A DNA stretch of 39,719 bases from Micromonospora halophytica. Lineage in GTDB: Bacteria > Actinomycetota > Actinomycetes > Mycobacteriales > Micromonosporaceae. The notes beneath the pieces were generated by a model that was not told the origin of the DNA, searched no databases, and saw nothing but the letters and a program-made list of their open reading frames with translations. Each line of letters opens with the position of its first letter. Within the stretch, counting starts at the first letter, position 1. Made by a program: the position numbers and the translations under genes. The stretch is taken from assembly GCF_900090245.1 (NCBI RefSeq), contig NZ_FMDN01000033.1, positions 1 to 39,719 of the forward strand. The letters run 5' to 3'. Below, in pieces: positions 16,036-24,372 of this stretch.

Positions 16036-16052
16036 CCCCTGCCCGACGGATG

Positions 16053-16068
16053 CGTGGGCAGGCCCACG
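16053..16068. other. Short GC palindrome before the decarboxylase gene
   Basis: CGTGGGC-AG-GCCCACG is a perfect 7-bp inverted repeat, followed at once by another GTGGGC. It lies between the AhpD-like gene and the UbiD-like gene. It could be a weak terminator hairpin or an operator; nothing decides between them. Confidence 0.35.
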
Positions 16069-16105
16069 TGGGCGCGGTCGGGGGCGGTACGGGAGACTTG
16101 CTGCC

Positions 16106-17566
16106 ATGGCGGCTCGTGGCTTCCCGTACACCGACCTCAAGGACTTCCTCGCGGCGCTGGAGCGCGCGGGCGAGCTGCGGCGGGTGAACGTCCCGGTCGA
16201 CCCCACGCTGGAGATCAGCGAGGTGGTCACCCGGACGGTCCGCGCGGGCGGCCCGGCGCTGCTCTTCGAACGCCCGACCCGGGGTGAGATGCCGGTCGCG
16301 ATCAACCTGTTCGGCACCGAGAAGCGGATGGCGATGGCGCTCGGCGTCGAGTCGCTGGACGAGATCGGCGCCCGGATCGGCGCGCTGATCAAGCCAGAGC
16401 TGCCCGTCGGGTGGTCCGGCATCCGCGAGGGCCTGGGCAAGGTCATGCAGCTCAAGTCCGTGCCGCCGCGCAAGGTCAGGACCGCCCCCTGCCAGGAGGT
16501 GGTCTACTCCGGCGACGACGTCGACCTGAACCGGCTCCCCGGCCTCCAGGTCTGGCCCGGCGACGGCGGCGTCTTCCACAACTACGGGCTGACCCACACC
16601 AAGCACCCGGAGACCGGCAAGCGCAACCTCGGGCTGTACCGCCTCCAGCAGCACAGCCGCAACACCCTCGGCATGCACTGGCAGATCCACAAGGACTCCA
16701 CCGCCCACCACGCCGTCGCCGAACGGCTCGGGCAGCGGCTCCCGGTCGCCATCGCGATCGGCTGCGACCCGGTGGTCAGCTACGCCGCCTCCGCGCCGCT
16801 GCCGGGTGACATCGACGAGTACCTGTTCGCCGGCTTCCTGCGCGGGGAGCGGGTCGAGATGGTCGATTGCCTCACCGTGCCGTTGCAGGTCCCCGCGCAC
16901 GCGCAGATCGTCCTGGAGGGGTACCTCGAACCCGGCGAGCGGCTGCCCGAGGGGCCGTTCGGCGACCACACCGGCTTCTACACCCCGGTCGAGCCGTTCC
17001 CCGTGCTGCACGTCGAGACGATGACCACCCAGCGCAACCCGGTCTACCACTCGATCGTCACCTCCAAGCCGCCGCAGGAGGACCACGGCCTGGGCAAGGC
17101 CACCGAGCGGATCTTCCAGCCGCTGCTCAAGCTGATGATCCCGGACATCGTCGACTACGATCTGCCGGCCGCCGGTGTCTTCCACAACTGTGCGATCGTG
17201 TCGATCCGCAAGCGCTATCCGAAGCACGCGCAGAAGGTCATGAACGCGATCTGGGGCGCGCACCTGATGTCGCTGACCAAGCTGATCGTGATCGTCGACG
17301 AGGACTGCGACGTGCACGACTACAACGAGGTCGCCTTCCGCGCCTTCGGCAACGTCGACTACGCCCGCGACCTGCTGCTCACCGAGGGCCCGGTGGACCA
17401 CCTCGACCACTCCTCCTACCAGCAGTTCTGGGGCGGCAAGGCGGGCGTCGACGCCACCCGCAAGCTCCCCACCGAGGGCTACACCCGCGGCTGGCCGGAG
17501 GAGATGCACATGTCCCCCGAGGTCGTCTCCCTGGTCGACAAGCGCTGGAAGGAGTACGGACTCTGA
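16106..17566 (+). CDS. mqnL: UbiD-family decarboxylase of the futalosine menaquinone pathway
   Basis: 486 residues, full length. UbiD proteins decarboxylate aromatic acids with prenylated FMN made by UbiX. The family strings IKDSTAHH (as HKDSTAHHAV), EGPFGDHTGFYTP (with the acidic residue near the cofactor), and the C-terminal HDYNEVAFRAFGNVDYARD region are present. It overlaps the prenyltransferase gene by ATGA, and ubiX is near. With mqnE in the same window, the expected substrate is 1,4-dihydroxy-6-naphthoate or its prenylated form. GGGAG lies about nine bases before the ATG. The assignment to menaquinone rather than other aromatic acids rests on context. Confidence 0.9.
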   Translation: MAARGFPYTDLKDFLAALERAGELRRVNVPVDPTLEISEVVTRTVRAGGPALLFERPTRGEMPVAINLFGTEKRMAMALGVESLDEIGARIGALIKPELPVGWSGIREGLGKVMQLKSVPPRKVRTAPCQEVVYSGDDVDLNRLPGLQVWPGDGGVFHNYGLTHTKHPETGKRNLGLYRLQQHSRNTLGMHWQIHKDSTAHHAVAERLGQRLPVAIAIGCDPVVSYAASAPLPGDIDEYLFAGFLRGERVEMVDCLTVPLQVPAHAQIVLEGYLEPGERLPEGPFGDHTGFYTPVEPFPVLHVETMTTQRNPVYHSIVTSKPPQEDHGLGKATERIFQPLLKLMIPDIVDYDLPAAGVFHNCAIVSIRKRYPKHAQKVMNAIWGAHLMSLTKLIVIVDEDCDVHDYNEVAFRAFGNVDYARDLLLTEGPVDHLDHSSYQQFWGGKAGVDATRKLPTEGYTRGWPEEMHMSPEVVSLVDKRWKEYGL

Positions 17567-18540
17567 TGCCCGGCGCCACCAATCCTCGCGATCTTGCAGT
17601 TCCGGCCTCCGATCCGTCCGCTTCCTCCGCTTCTGTCGGGGCCGAAAGTGCAAGATCGCGGGGGAGGGTCAAGTCCTTCCTCAGGCTTGTCGCGATCGAG
17701 CACTCGGTGTTCGCTTTGCCGTTCGCGTACCTGTCGGCGTTGGTCGCGATGCAGGTGGACGGCGGGCGGGTGCGGTGGGTGGACCTGCTGCTGATCACGG
17801 TGGCGATGGTGGGGGCGCGGACGTTCGCCATGGCCGCCAACCGGATCCTCGACCGGCGGATCGACGCGCGGAACCCGCGTACCGCCAACCGGGAACTGGT
17901 CACCGGGGCGGTGAGCGTGCGGACGGCCTGGACCGGCGCGGCCGTCGCCCTGGCGGTCTTCCTGGCCGCCGCTGCCCTGCTCAACCCGCTCTGCCTGGCG
18001 TTGGCGCCGCTCGCCGTGGTGCCGCTGGTCGTCTACCCGTACGGCAAGCGGTTCACCAACTGGCCGCACGCCATCCTCGCCGTCGCCCAGGCGGTCGGGC
18101 CGGTCGGCGCCTGGCTCGCGGCCACCGGCACCCTCGACGGCTCCTGGCCGGCCTGGCTGCTCGGCGCGGCCGTCGGCCTCTGGATCGGCGGCTTCGACCT
18201 GATCTACGCCTGCCAGGACGCCGAGGTCGACCGGGAGATCGGCGTGCACAGCGTCCCGGCCCGGTACGGCAAGCGCTTCGCGCTGCACGCCTCGACCGTC
18301 GCGCACGTGGTGACCTTCGCGCTCTTCCTCTGGTTCGGTGCGCTGATCGGCTTCGGCTGGCCCTGGTGGATCGGCCTGACGCTGACCGCCGTCGCCTTCG
18401 GCTACCAGCACGTGGTGGTCACCCCGACCGATCTGAGCAAGGTCAACCGGGCGTTCTTCACCGCCAACGGCTTCGTCGGCATCGCGCTGTTCGTCTTCGC
18501 CCTGCTCGACCTGGTCGTCCGCCTCGATCTGCGCCCCTGA
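17566..18540 (+). CDS. mqnP: UbiA-family prenyltransferase MqnP, with a repeat element in its N-terminus
   Basis: 324 residues with eight or nine membrane helices. Both Asp-rich motifs that bind prenyl diphosphate and Mg are intact: NRILDRRID (N92, D96, D100) and QDAEVD (D218, D222). The enzyme should attach the polyprenyl chain to the naphthoate head group of menaquinone. Start overlaps the decarboxylase stop (TGATG). Residues about 8-32 (rich in Ala, Ser, Arg) are encoded by a 74-bp hairpin repeat also present at 39252; no in-frame ATG, GTG or TTG lies between it and the first conserved residues, so the insert is translated. The conserved protein begins at about KSFLRLVAIEHSVFALPFAY. Confidence 0.92.
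   Translation: MPGATNPRDLAVPASDPSASSASVGAESARSRGRVKSFLRLVAIEHSVFALPFAYLSALVAMQVDGGRVRWVDLLLITVAMVGARTFAMAANRILDRRIDARNPRTANRELVTGAVSVRTAWTGAAVALAVFLAAAALLNPLCLALAPLAVVPLVVYPYGKRFTNWPHAILAVAQAVGPVGAWLAATGTLDGSWPAWLLGAAVGLWIGGFDLIYACQDAEVDREIGVHSVPARYGKRFALHASTVAHVVTFALFLWFGALIGFGWPWWIGLTLTAVAFGYQHVVVTPTDLSKVNRAFFTANGFVGIALFVFALLDLVVRLDLRP
17587..17660. repeat. 74-bp hairpin repeat inside the mqnP coding region
   Basis: Outer arms CGCGATCTTGCA (17587-17598) and TGCAAGATCGCG (17649-17660) are perfect; pairing continues inward (TT/AA, CGGCC/GGCCG) after single mismatches, for about 20 bp. The element has the same 74-bp length and the same ends as the one at 39252-39325, while the centres differ. 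It adds about 25 codons in frame to mqnP. Confidence 0.85.
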
Positions 18541-18603
18541 CGCGGCTGGCCGGCGCCCCGGTCCTGCCCGGCCCCAGCCTGTCACCGGCCCGGCGGGGCC
18601 GGC

Positions 18604-18682
18604 TTGATTGACTCCATGTCGCCGAAGTGGCGGTCTCCAGGATTGGCGGATGCCGCAACCTCGGCGCAACGGAGTTGATCAA
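18604..18682. repeat. Imperfect hairpin repeat with TTGATCAACTCC-type ends
   Basis: TTGATTGACTCCATGTCGCC (18604-18623) is largely complementary to GGCGCAACGGAGTTGATCAA (18663-18682): 15 of 20 pairs match. It lies between the convergent mqnP and terpene synthase genes and may end transcription. The layout (paired ends of about 20 bases, one bearing GATC, total 79 bp) is like the other hairpin elements of this window, but the sequence is a different family. Confidence 0.6.
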
Positions 18683-18745
18683 TCCCTCCGGGCCGGCAGT
18701 GGGCAACCGTGCGCCGACCCGGGACCGCACGGGCGCCGGGGACCG

Positions 18746-19711
18746 TCAGGGGGTGTCGGGGACGGGGTAGCGGGCGCTCTCCAGGGTCCAGTCGACGGTG
18801 CCGCGTACCGCGTTGGCGACCCCGTCGAGGTGGGCGGTCACCGCCGCGTCCCAGGTCGGCCCGAACGACGGGACCGAGGCGCGCAGCACGACGAAACGTG
18901 CCATCGCGTCCCGCCACCGGTCGGCCACCAGGCCCACGGCGGTCTCCTGCGGCACACCCCGCTCGGCGGCCACCGCCAGCACCAGGTTGTGCCCCCCGGA
19001 GGTGGCGACGTCCCGGTCCAGCGAGGCGAGGTCGTTGTACCAGGAGAGCAGGTCGTTGCCGAGCTCACCGATCCGGCGCAGCAACGGGTGGTGGTAGACC
19101 GCGTCCGGCACCGTCCGGCCGGTCGCGAACTCCACCAGCGGGTACGAGACGTACGCCGCCGAGGTCGCCCGGCGCAGTTCCACGTACTCGCTCACCGACG
19201 GCGGTCGCCCCGCCTCCTTGGCGACCGCCTCCCGCCACGTCCCGTCCAGGTGGTGGGCGACCGCGTCAGCGAAGCGTGACCGCCAGCGGGCCGGCATCCG
19301 GCGACGCGGTTCCCGCCACGCCTCGACCAGCAGGCGGCGCAGCGGCCCGCCGAACCCGGGATGCCGCCACCGCGGCCCCTCCCGGAGCAGGGTCAGCGCC
19401 CCGGCCCGCAGCGCCCGGATCTGCTCCGGGGCGAGCCGGTCCGGTCCGTCACAGGCGTCGTCGACCAGGAAGAACCAGGTGAAGAGGGTGGCCAGGGTAC
19501 GCAGGTCCGGCTCGCCGGCGTCGGGGTAGAGGCGGCCCGCGTACCGGGCGAAGCCGGCCCGCTCCAGCCGACGGCGGGTGGCCCCGTCCAGCGGCAGCCC
19601 CAGCCGGGCCAGCCGGTCCAACACCCACTCCTGCACCGGGTCCGCGTACGGCGAGAGCCGGGGCGCAATCGGGCACGCCGACCGGAGCGACCAGAGGACC
19701 TCTTCGAGCAT
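18746..19711 (-). CDS. Class I terpene synthase
   Basis: 321 residues from the ATG at 19711, which has GGGAGGAA about nine bases upstream. The metal-binding motif is D84-D85-A-C-D88 in FLVDDACD; the NSE/DTE triad is N219-D-L-L-S223-W-Y-N-D227 with Asp in the last place; a conserved Arg pair (R180-R181) precedes it by about 40 residues as the diphosphate sensor; and the RY pair (314-315) is near the C-terminus. This is the bacterial sesquiterpene or monoterpene cyclase pattern. It should ionise a linear prenyl diphosphate and cyclise it; substrate and product cannot be read. No P450 or other tailoring gene is adjacent. It lies on the opposite strand between mqnP and ubiX, interrupting a menaquinone locus. 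Confidence 0.9.
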   Translation of the reverse strand: MLEEVLWSLRSACPIAPRLSPYADPVQEWVLDRLARLGLPLDGATRRRLERAGFARYAGRLYPDAGEPDLRTLATLFTWFFLVDDACDGPDRLAPEQIRALRAGALTLLREGPRWRHPGFGGPLRRLLVEAWREPRRRMPARWRSRFADAVAHHLDGTWREAVAKEAGRPPSVSEYVELRRATSAAYVSYPLVEFATGRTVPDAVYHHPLLRRIGELGNDLLSWYNDLASLDRDVATSGGHNLVLAVAAERGVPQETAVGLVADRWRDAMARFVVLRASVPSFGPTWDAAVTAHLDGVANAVRGTVDWTLESARYPVPDTP

Positions 19712-19857
19712 GCCCCGATTCCTCCCGTACGGCGTGGATCGCCGACGGCAGCATGCCAGTCCGGCGAGACTCCCGCCGCCACGCCCACCGGGGTGCCCTT
19801 CATTCACCCCGGGGGGTGGCAGTCGACCCGCCACGGTGACCAGGCAGGCTGGACGGT

Positions 19858-20487
19858 ATGCGTGAACCTTGGGTGGTCGGGGTCTCCGGCGCGTCCGGCA
19901 CCCCGTACGCGGCGGCCGTCGTCAACGGGCTGCTCGACGCCGGTGAGCCGGTGGACCTGATCGTCTCCCGGGCCGCCCGGCTGACCGTGCTCGACGAGAC
20001 CGGCCGGCCGTTCCGGGACGGGCACTGGGCCGAGGACCTGGCCGCCTGGCTGGGCCGCGACCTGACCGGTGCGGACGTGCGGCACTGGCCGGCCGGCGAC
20101 ATCGCGGCAGGGCCGAGCAGCGGCTCGTACCGGGTACGCGGGATGGCGGTGGTGCCGGCGAGCACGGCGGCCTGCGCCGGCATCGCGATCGGGCTCTCCA
20201 AGGACCTGCTGCAGCGCGCCGCCGAGGTCAACCTGAAGGAACGCCGGCCGGTGGTGCTGGTGCCCCGGGAGACGCCGGTCACCCGTAGCCACCTGGAGCA
20301 CCTGATCGCGCTGCACGACGCCGGCGCGGTGGTCCTCCCGGCCAGCCCCGGCTTCTACGGCGCCGGGGCCTCCGCCACCGCGCAGCAACTGGTCGACTTC
20401 GTGGCCGGCAAGGTGCTCGACGCGCTCGGGGTGCCCCACACGCTCTTCCACCGCTGGTCGGGGCAGCTCAACGCGGACCGCTCCTGA
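19858..20487 (+). CDS. ubiX: UbiX-family flavin prenyltransferase
   Basis: 209 residues. The flavoprotein N-terminus GVSGASGTPYA, the central STAACAGIAIGLSKDLLQRA and the conserved VLVPRETP string with the downstream helix TRSHLEHL identify UbiX/Pad1-like enzymes, which add a dimethylallyl group to FMN. The product, prenylated FMN, is the cofactor of UbiD-type decarboxylases, so it serves the mqnL-like gene 2.3 kb upstream. It is transcribed in the same direction as mqnL-mqnP but separated by the opposed terpene synthase, so it needs its own promoter. Confidence 0.93.
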   Translation: MREPWVVGVSGASGTPYAAAVVNGLLDAGEPVDLIVSRAARLTVLDETGRPFRDGHWAEDLAAWLGRDLTGADVRHWPAGDIAAGPSSGSYRVRGMAVVPASTAACAGIAIGLSKDLLQRAAEVNLKERRPVVLVPRETPVTRSHLEHLIALHDAGAVVLPASPGFYGAGASATAQQLVDFVAGKVLDALGVPHTLFHRWSGQLNADRS

Positions 20488-20585
20488 CCGTCGCCCGCCG
20501 TGCGTCCCCGCGAGGAGGGCCGGCGGGCCCCGACGGACGCGGACCGGACCTCCCAGGCCGGCCCGCGTACCCGTGTCGCACCCCT

Positions 20586-20852
20586 TCAGTACATCCCGGC
20601 GTTGGCCGGGCCCGGCCCGGTCGAGGCGGCGGGGCCGACATTGCGCGGCCTGCCCATCTCCTCCGCCTCGTCCAACATGCCCTCCCCTTCCAGCAGGGCC
20701 CGCACCTCGGATTCCCGAAACCGGCGATGCCCGCCTGGAGTCCGGATGCTGCCTATCCGGCCGGCCGCTGCCCAACGCGTCACAGTCTTCGGGTCCACCC
20801 GAAAAAGCGCGGCGACCTCACCCGGTGTCAGCAGGCGATCTCCAGTGTCCAC
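20586..20852 (-). CDS. bldC: BldC-family MerR-like DNA-binding protein
   Basis: 88 residues from the GTG at 20852, which follows AGGAGG by five bases; longer starts upstream lack a ribosome site. Residues 6-60 match BldC closely: LLTPGEVAALFRVDPKTVTR, GGHRRFRESEVRALL. BldC is a single winged-helix protein of the MerR type without an effector domain, which binds direct repeats and controls developmental genes in Streptomyces. A tail of about 28 residues (from GEGMLDEAEEMGRP on), rich in Gly, Pro and Ala, extends beyond the Streptomyces protein. It is convergent with ubiX and divergent from the Lrp/AsnC gene. Confidence 0.92.
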   Translation of the reverse strand: MDTGDRLLTPGEVAALFRVDPKTVTRWAAAGRIGSIRTPGGHRRFRESEVRALLEGEGMLDEAEEMGRPRNVGPAASTGPGPANAGMY

Positions 20853-21106
20853 AGCCCCCTCCTCGCGTCGACGAAGCCCCCGGCTGAACACACTGCCCCC
20901 GGCCGGTGCGAGCCCAGAGCCGTCATGAGGGACGTATGGCAATTACAGCACCGGCGACCTGGCGTGTCCGCCAAACGCGAAAAACGCACTGAGTGGGAAG
21001 TTAGTAAATGGTACCGGTGCCGGACTCCCTTGACCGATGGTCTGCGAACTGTGACGGGCTGTCATGTCCAACGGAGTCCGGACGTCGGACGTTACGCCCG
21101 GGCAGC

Positions 21107-21112
21107 TAAGGT
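21107..21112 (+). promoter_or_regulatory. -10-like element of a probable leaderless transcript
   Basis: TAAGGT lies eight bases before the GTG at 21121, the distance expected if transcription starts at or just before the start codon. The same bases (AAGG) could also act as a weak ribosome site at nine-base spacing. I see no convincing -35. The 268-bp gap between bldC and this gene holds AT-rich patches (around 20938-20950 and 20998-21010) but no other clear site. Confidence 0.4.
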
Positions 21113-21120
21113 CACACTCC

Positions 21121-21579
21121 GTGGACGCCATCGACCGGAGCCTCGTCGAACTGCTGCGCGGCAACGCCCGCCTGTCGTACGCCGAACTGGCACGACAGGT
21201 CGGACTCTCCGCCCCGGCCGTGCACGAACGGGTCGGCAAACTGGAATCCGGCGGGGTCATCCGCGCGTACCGGGCGGAGGTCGAGCCGGAGTCGATCGGG
21301 CTCGGGGTGACCGCGCTGATCGGCATCGTCGAGGACTCCGACGCCGACACCGACGACGTGCTGGAGGCGTTCCGGCAGATGCCGGAGATCGAATCCTGCT
21401 ACTTCATGGCCGGGGTCGAGTCGTTCCTGCTCAAGGCGCGGGTCGGCACCATCGCCGAGCTGGAGCAGCTGATCGTACGGCTCAACCGCACGCCCGGCGT
21501 GGCCTCCACCCGCACCGGCATCGCGCTGTCGACGAAGTGGGAGAACCGCCCCCAGCCGATCGAGCCCGTCACCTCCTGA
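21121..21579 (+). CDS. Lrp/AsnC-family transcriptional regulator
   Basis: 152 residues from the GTG at 21121 (VDAIDRSLVELL, the normal AsnC start); an ATG 57 bases upstream is in frame but would add an unusual extension. An N-terminal helix-turn-helix (about 15-50, LSYAELARQVGLSAPAVHER) is followed by a RAM ligand-binding domain (about 65-145). These proteins form octamers and respond to amino acids. The PLP enzyme 0.9 kb downstream, likely acting on cysteine, and the menaquinone genes nearby are both candidate targets. The ligand is unknown. Confidence 0.9.
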   Translation: MDAIDRSLVELLRGNARLSYAELARQVGLSAPAVHERVGKLESGGVIRAYRAEVEPESIGLGVTALIGIVEDSDADTDDVLEAFRQMPEIESCYFMAGVESFLLKARVGTIAELEQLIVRLNRTPGVASTRTGIALSTKWENRPQPIEPVTS

Positions 21580-21651
21580 CCCGCCGCGCACCCCCGCACG
21601 CCGCTGCCCAGGGTCTGGCGCGACGCCGGGTACGGGGGCTAGTTTGCGGCG

Positions 21652-22491
21652 ATGACGAGCCCTGCGCGGGGAACCGCCGTGGTGACCGGGGCGGCGGGCG
21701 GGCTCGGTCGGGCCATCGCCACCGCCCTGCACGCCGACGGGTAGACGGTCCTCCTCACCGACCTGGACGCGGACACGGTCGCCACCGCCGCCCGGCCGCT
21801 CGGCGGCTGGTCCCGCGCCCTCGACGTACGGGACACCGCCGCCTGTGCCGAGGTCGCCGCCGAGGCGGCCGGGCGGGGCGGGCTCGACCTCTGGGTCAAC
21901 AACGCCGGCGTCCTGGAGACCGGCGCGTCCTGGACTCACGACGCGGCCACCCGACGCCGGCTGGTCGAGGTGAACACCCTCGGGGCGATGAACGGCACCC
22001 TCGCCGCCCTCGACCTGATGCGGGCCCAGGGGCGCGGGCACGTGCTGAACGTCGTCTCGCTCGCCGGGCTGATCGCCGCGCCCGGCGAGACCGTCTACGC
22101 GGCCAGCAAGCACGCGCTGCTGGCGTTCAGCCTCGGCACCCTCGCCGACCTGCGGATGGCCGGGCTCAGGGGCGTACACGTCTCGTGCCTGTGCCCGGAC
22201 GGGATCTGGACGCCGATGCTGCACGACCGGCTGGACGACCCCGGAGCCCTGGCCTCCTTCACCGGGACGCTGCTCACGCCGGAGCGGGTGGCCGCGCGGG
22301 CCGCCCGGCTGGCCCGCCGCCCCCGCCCGGTGGTCAGCGTGCCGCGCTGGCGTGGCGCGCAGGTACGGCTGCTGGACGCCTTTCCCCGGCTGGCGCTCGC
22401 ACTGACCCCGCTGATCCGGGCCGCCGGCCAGGCAGGGCAGCGCCGGCAGCGGCGCCGGGCCGGGCCGGACCCGGGCGGACGTCGCTTGTAA
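21652..22491 (+). pseudogene. Short-chain dehydrogenase/reductase broken by an in-frame TAG
   Basis: The frame from the ATG at 21652 to the stop at 22491 (280 codons) reads as a classical SDR: TGAAGGLG (cofactor glycine motif), LTDLDAD, VNNAG, and the catalytic YAASK. Codon 31 (21742-21744) is TAG, in the string HADG-stop-TVLLTDLD, where family members have Tyr or another aromatic. One base changes TAC, TAT or TGG into TAG. No start codon that keeps the NAD(P)-binding motif lies downstream, so the protein should not be functional unless the stop is read through or is a sequencing error. The rest of the frame is intact, so the damage is recent. Confidence 0.85.
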
Positions 22492-22501
22492 CGTTGCCGG
22501 C

Positions 22502-23593
22502 GTGACTCATCTCGACCGGTGTGACGCGGCCAGCCGGACGTGGGTGACCGAGGCGATCGCCGCGGTCGAGGCGGACGCGAACCGTTCCGCCGACACCCAC
22601 CTGCTGCCGTTCCCGCTGCCCCGGGAATGGGGTGTGGACCTCTACCTCAAGGACGAGTCGGTGCACCCGACCGGCTCGCTGAAGCACCGGCTGGCCCGAT
22701 CGCTCTTCCTCTACGGGCTCTGCAACGGCCGGATCGGCCCGGAGACCACGATCATCGAGGCGTCCTCGGGCTCGACGGCCGTCTCCGAGGCGTACTTCGC
22801 CCGGATGCTCGGGCTGCCGTTCGTCGCCGTGATGCCGGCGACGACCTCGCCGGAGAAGATCGCCCAGATCGAGTTCCAGGGCGGGCGCTGCCACCTGGTC
22901 GAGGATCCGGCCAAGGTGGTGATCGAGGCGCGCTGGCTCGCCGAGGACAGCGGCGGGCACTTCATGGACCAGTTCACCTACGCCGAACGGGCCACCGACT
23001 GGCGGGGCAACAACAACATCGCCGAGTCGATCTACGCGCAGCTCTCCCTCGAACGGCATCCGATCCCGGCCTGGATCGTGGTGGGTGCCGGCACCGGCGG
23101 TACCAGCGCCACCATCGGCCGGTACGCCCGCTACCGCCGGCTGCCCACCAAGCTCTGCGTGGTCGACCCGGAGAATTCGGCGTTCTACCCCGCCTGGCAG
23201 GCCGCCGACTGGTCGGTGCGCACCGGTCGGGGTTCCCGGATCGAGGGCATCGGCCGGCCCACCGTCGAGCCGTCCTTCCTGCCCTCCGTGGTGGACCGGA
23301 TGACCGCCGTGCCCGACGCCGCCTCGCTGGCCGCCATGCGGGCCGGCTCGGCCGTCCTCGGCCGTCGGGTCGGCGGCTCCACCGGCACCAACCTGTGGGG
23401 CGCGTTCGGCCTGATCGCCGAGATGCTGGCCACCGGGCGGACCGGTTCGGTGGTCACCCTGATCTGCGACGCGGGTGACCGCTACGCCCACACGTACTAC
23501 GACGACGGTTGGGTGGCCGGGCAGGGGCTCGACCTCGCCCCGCACCTGGCCACCGTCGACCGCTTCCTGCGCACCGGGGCCTGGCCGGCCTGA
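22502..23593 (+). CDS. PLP-dependent cysteine synthase-fold enzyme, Cds1-like
   Basis: 363 residues from a GTG eleven bases after the SDR remnant. Fold type II PLP enzyme: K61 in HPTGSLKHRLA as Schiff base, the SSGSTAVSEA Ser-rich loop contacting the substrate, and the glycine-rich phosphate loop GAGTGGTSATIGRY. The C-terminal GGSTGTNLWGAFGL and ICDAGDRYAHTYYDD strings fit the actinobacterial group including Cds1 of M. tuberculosis (Rv3684), a cysteine desulfhydrase that releases H2S, pyruvate and ammonia. Desulfhydrase is more likely than synthase on this similarity, which is from memory. The AsnC regulator upstream may control it. Confidence 0.82.
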   Translation: MTHLDRCDAASRTWVTEAIAAVEADANRSADTHLLPFPLPREWGVDLYLKDESVHPTGSLKHRLARSLFLYGLCNGRIGPETTIIEASSGSTAVSEAYFARMLGLPFVAVMPATTSPEKIAQIEFQGGRCHLVEDPAKVVIEARWLAEDSGGHFMDQFTYAERATDWRGNNNIAESIYAQLSLERHPIPAWIVVGAGTGGTSATIGRYARYRRLPTKLCVVDPENSAFYPAWQAADWSVRTGRGSRIEGIGRPTVEPSFLPSVVDRMTAVPDAASLAAMRAGSAVLGRRVGGSTGTNLWGAFGLIAEMLATGRTGSVVTLICDAGDRYAHTYYDDGWVAGQGLDLAPHLATVDRFLRTGAWPA

Positions 23594-23705
23594 ACGGCGC
23601 CGGCACCGCGCCGGGCTACCCGGTCCGCACCGTCGAGGGCGGCCATCACCGCGATCGGCAGGCACACGTCGCCGCGCTGCGCCGACCGGACTGGCACGGT
23701 GCGAC

Positions 23706-24326
23706 TCAACCGGCGTCGGGCCGCTCGACCAGGCCCGGATAGCGCGTCACGAAGCCGTCGTCGTCCACCGTCAGCTCCGCCCGGAAGGTGTCGCTGGCGA
23801 AGCCCACCCGGCCCGGCCCGAGCGCGGTGTAGACCTGCTCGGCGGCGATCACCTCCAGGCTCGGCACCAGCACCCACGCCACGGTGATCCGGTGCTCGGT
23901 GCCGGCCGCCGCGCCGGCCAGGCCGAGCCGGCGCACCGGGAGGGCGTTGAACAGCGGCGACCCGCTCAGGTCGACGTCGACCGCGTCGTACAGCCGGCCC
24001 GGGTCCTCCGTGCCGGCCAGGCCGGCCGGCGGGCGCCCGGCGGCCCGCAACGCCGCGTCCAGGTCACCCTGCTCGCCGGTGGTCACCCGCCACCCGTCCG
24101 CGCTCCGCTCCAGCCGTACCCGCCGCGACCAGCCGGCGCCCTCGGCCTCCACCTCCAGCGCCGAGGTGGACCCGTCCGCGTCGGCGGAGAGCCGGTACCG
24201 GCAGGTGCAGGCGACGGGGTCGACGGCGAGCAGCGTGCCGTACACGGTGAGCCCCGGACCGTCGGCGAGGACGGCGTGTTCCGCGCCGGCACCGTCCGTC
24301 CGGCTCCAGAAGAGTGACCTCGGCAT
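23706..24326 (-). CDS. Putative glycolipid-binding domain protein
   Basis: 206 residues from the ATG at 24326 (MPRSLFWSRTD, the usual start of the family); an in-frame ATG at 24350 would add eight residues. The whole protein matches the putative glycolipid-binding family (DUF1089): an all-beta fold with the strings CRYRLSAD, VRLERSADGWRV, DVDLSGSPLFNALPVRRL and YPGLVERPD at the end. No signal peptide or membrane helix. The biochemical role is not established; the glycolipid label comes from structural similarity in the family. It is convergent with the Cds1-like gene and upstream of a helicase on the minus strand. Confidence 0.85.
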   Translation of the reverse strand: MPRSLFWSRTDGAGAEHAVLADGPGLTVYGTLLAVDPVACTCRYRLSADADGSTSALEVEAEGAGWSRRVRLERSADGWRVTTGEQGDLDAALRAAGRPPAGLAGTEDPGRLYDAVDVDLSGSPLFNALPVRRLGLAGAAAGTEHRITVAWVLVPSLEVIAAEQVYTALGPGRVGFASDTFRAELTVDDDGFVTRYPGLVERPDAG

Positions 24327-24372
24327 GCTCCGGACGTTACGCCAACCCATCGACGCCGGCAGCGCATGCGGA

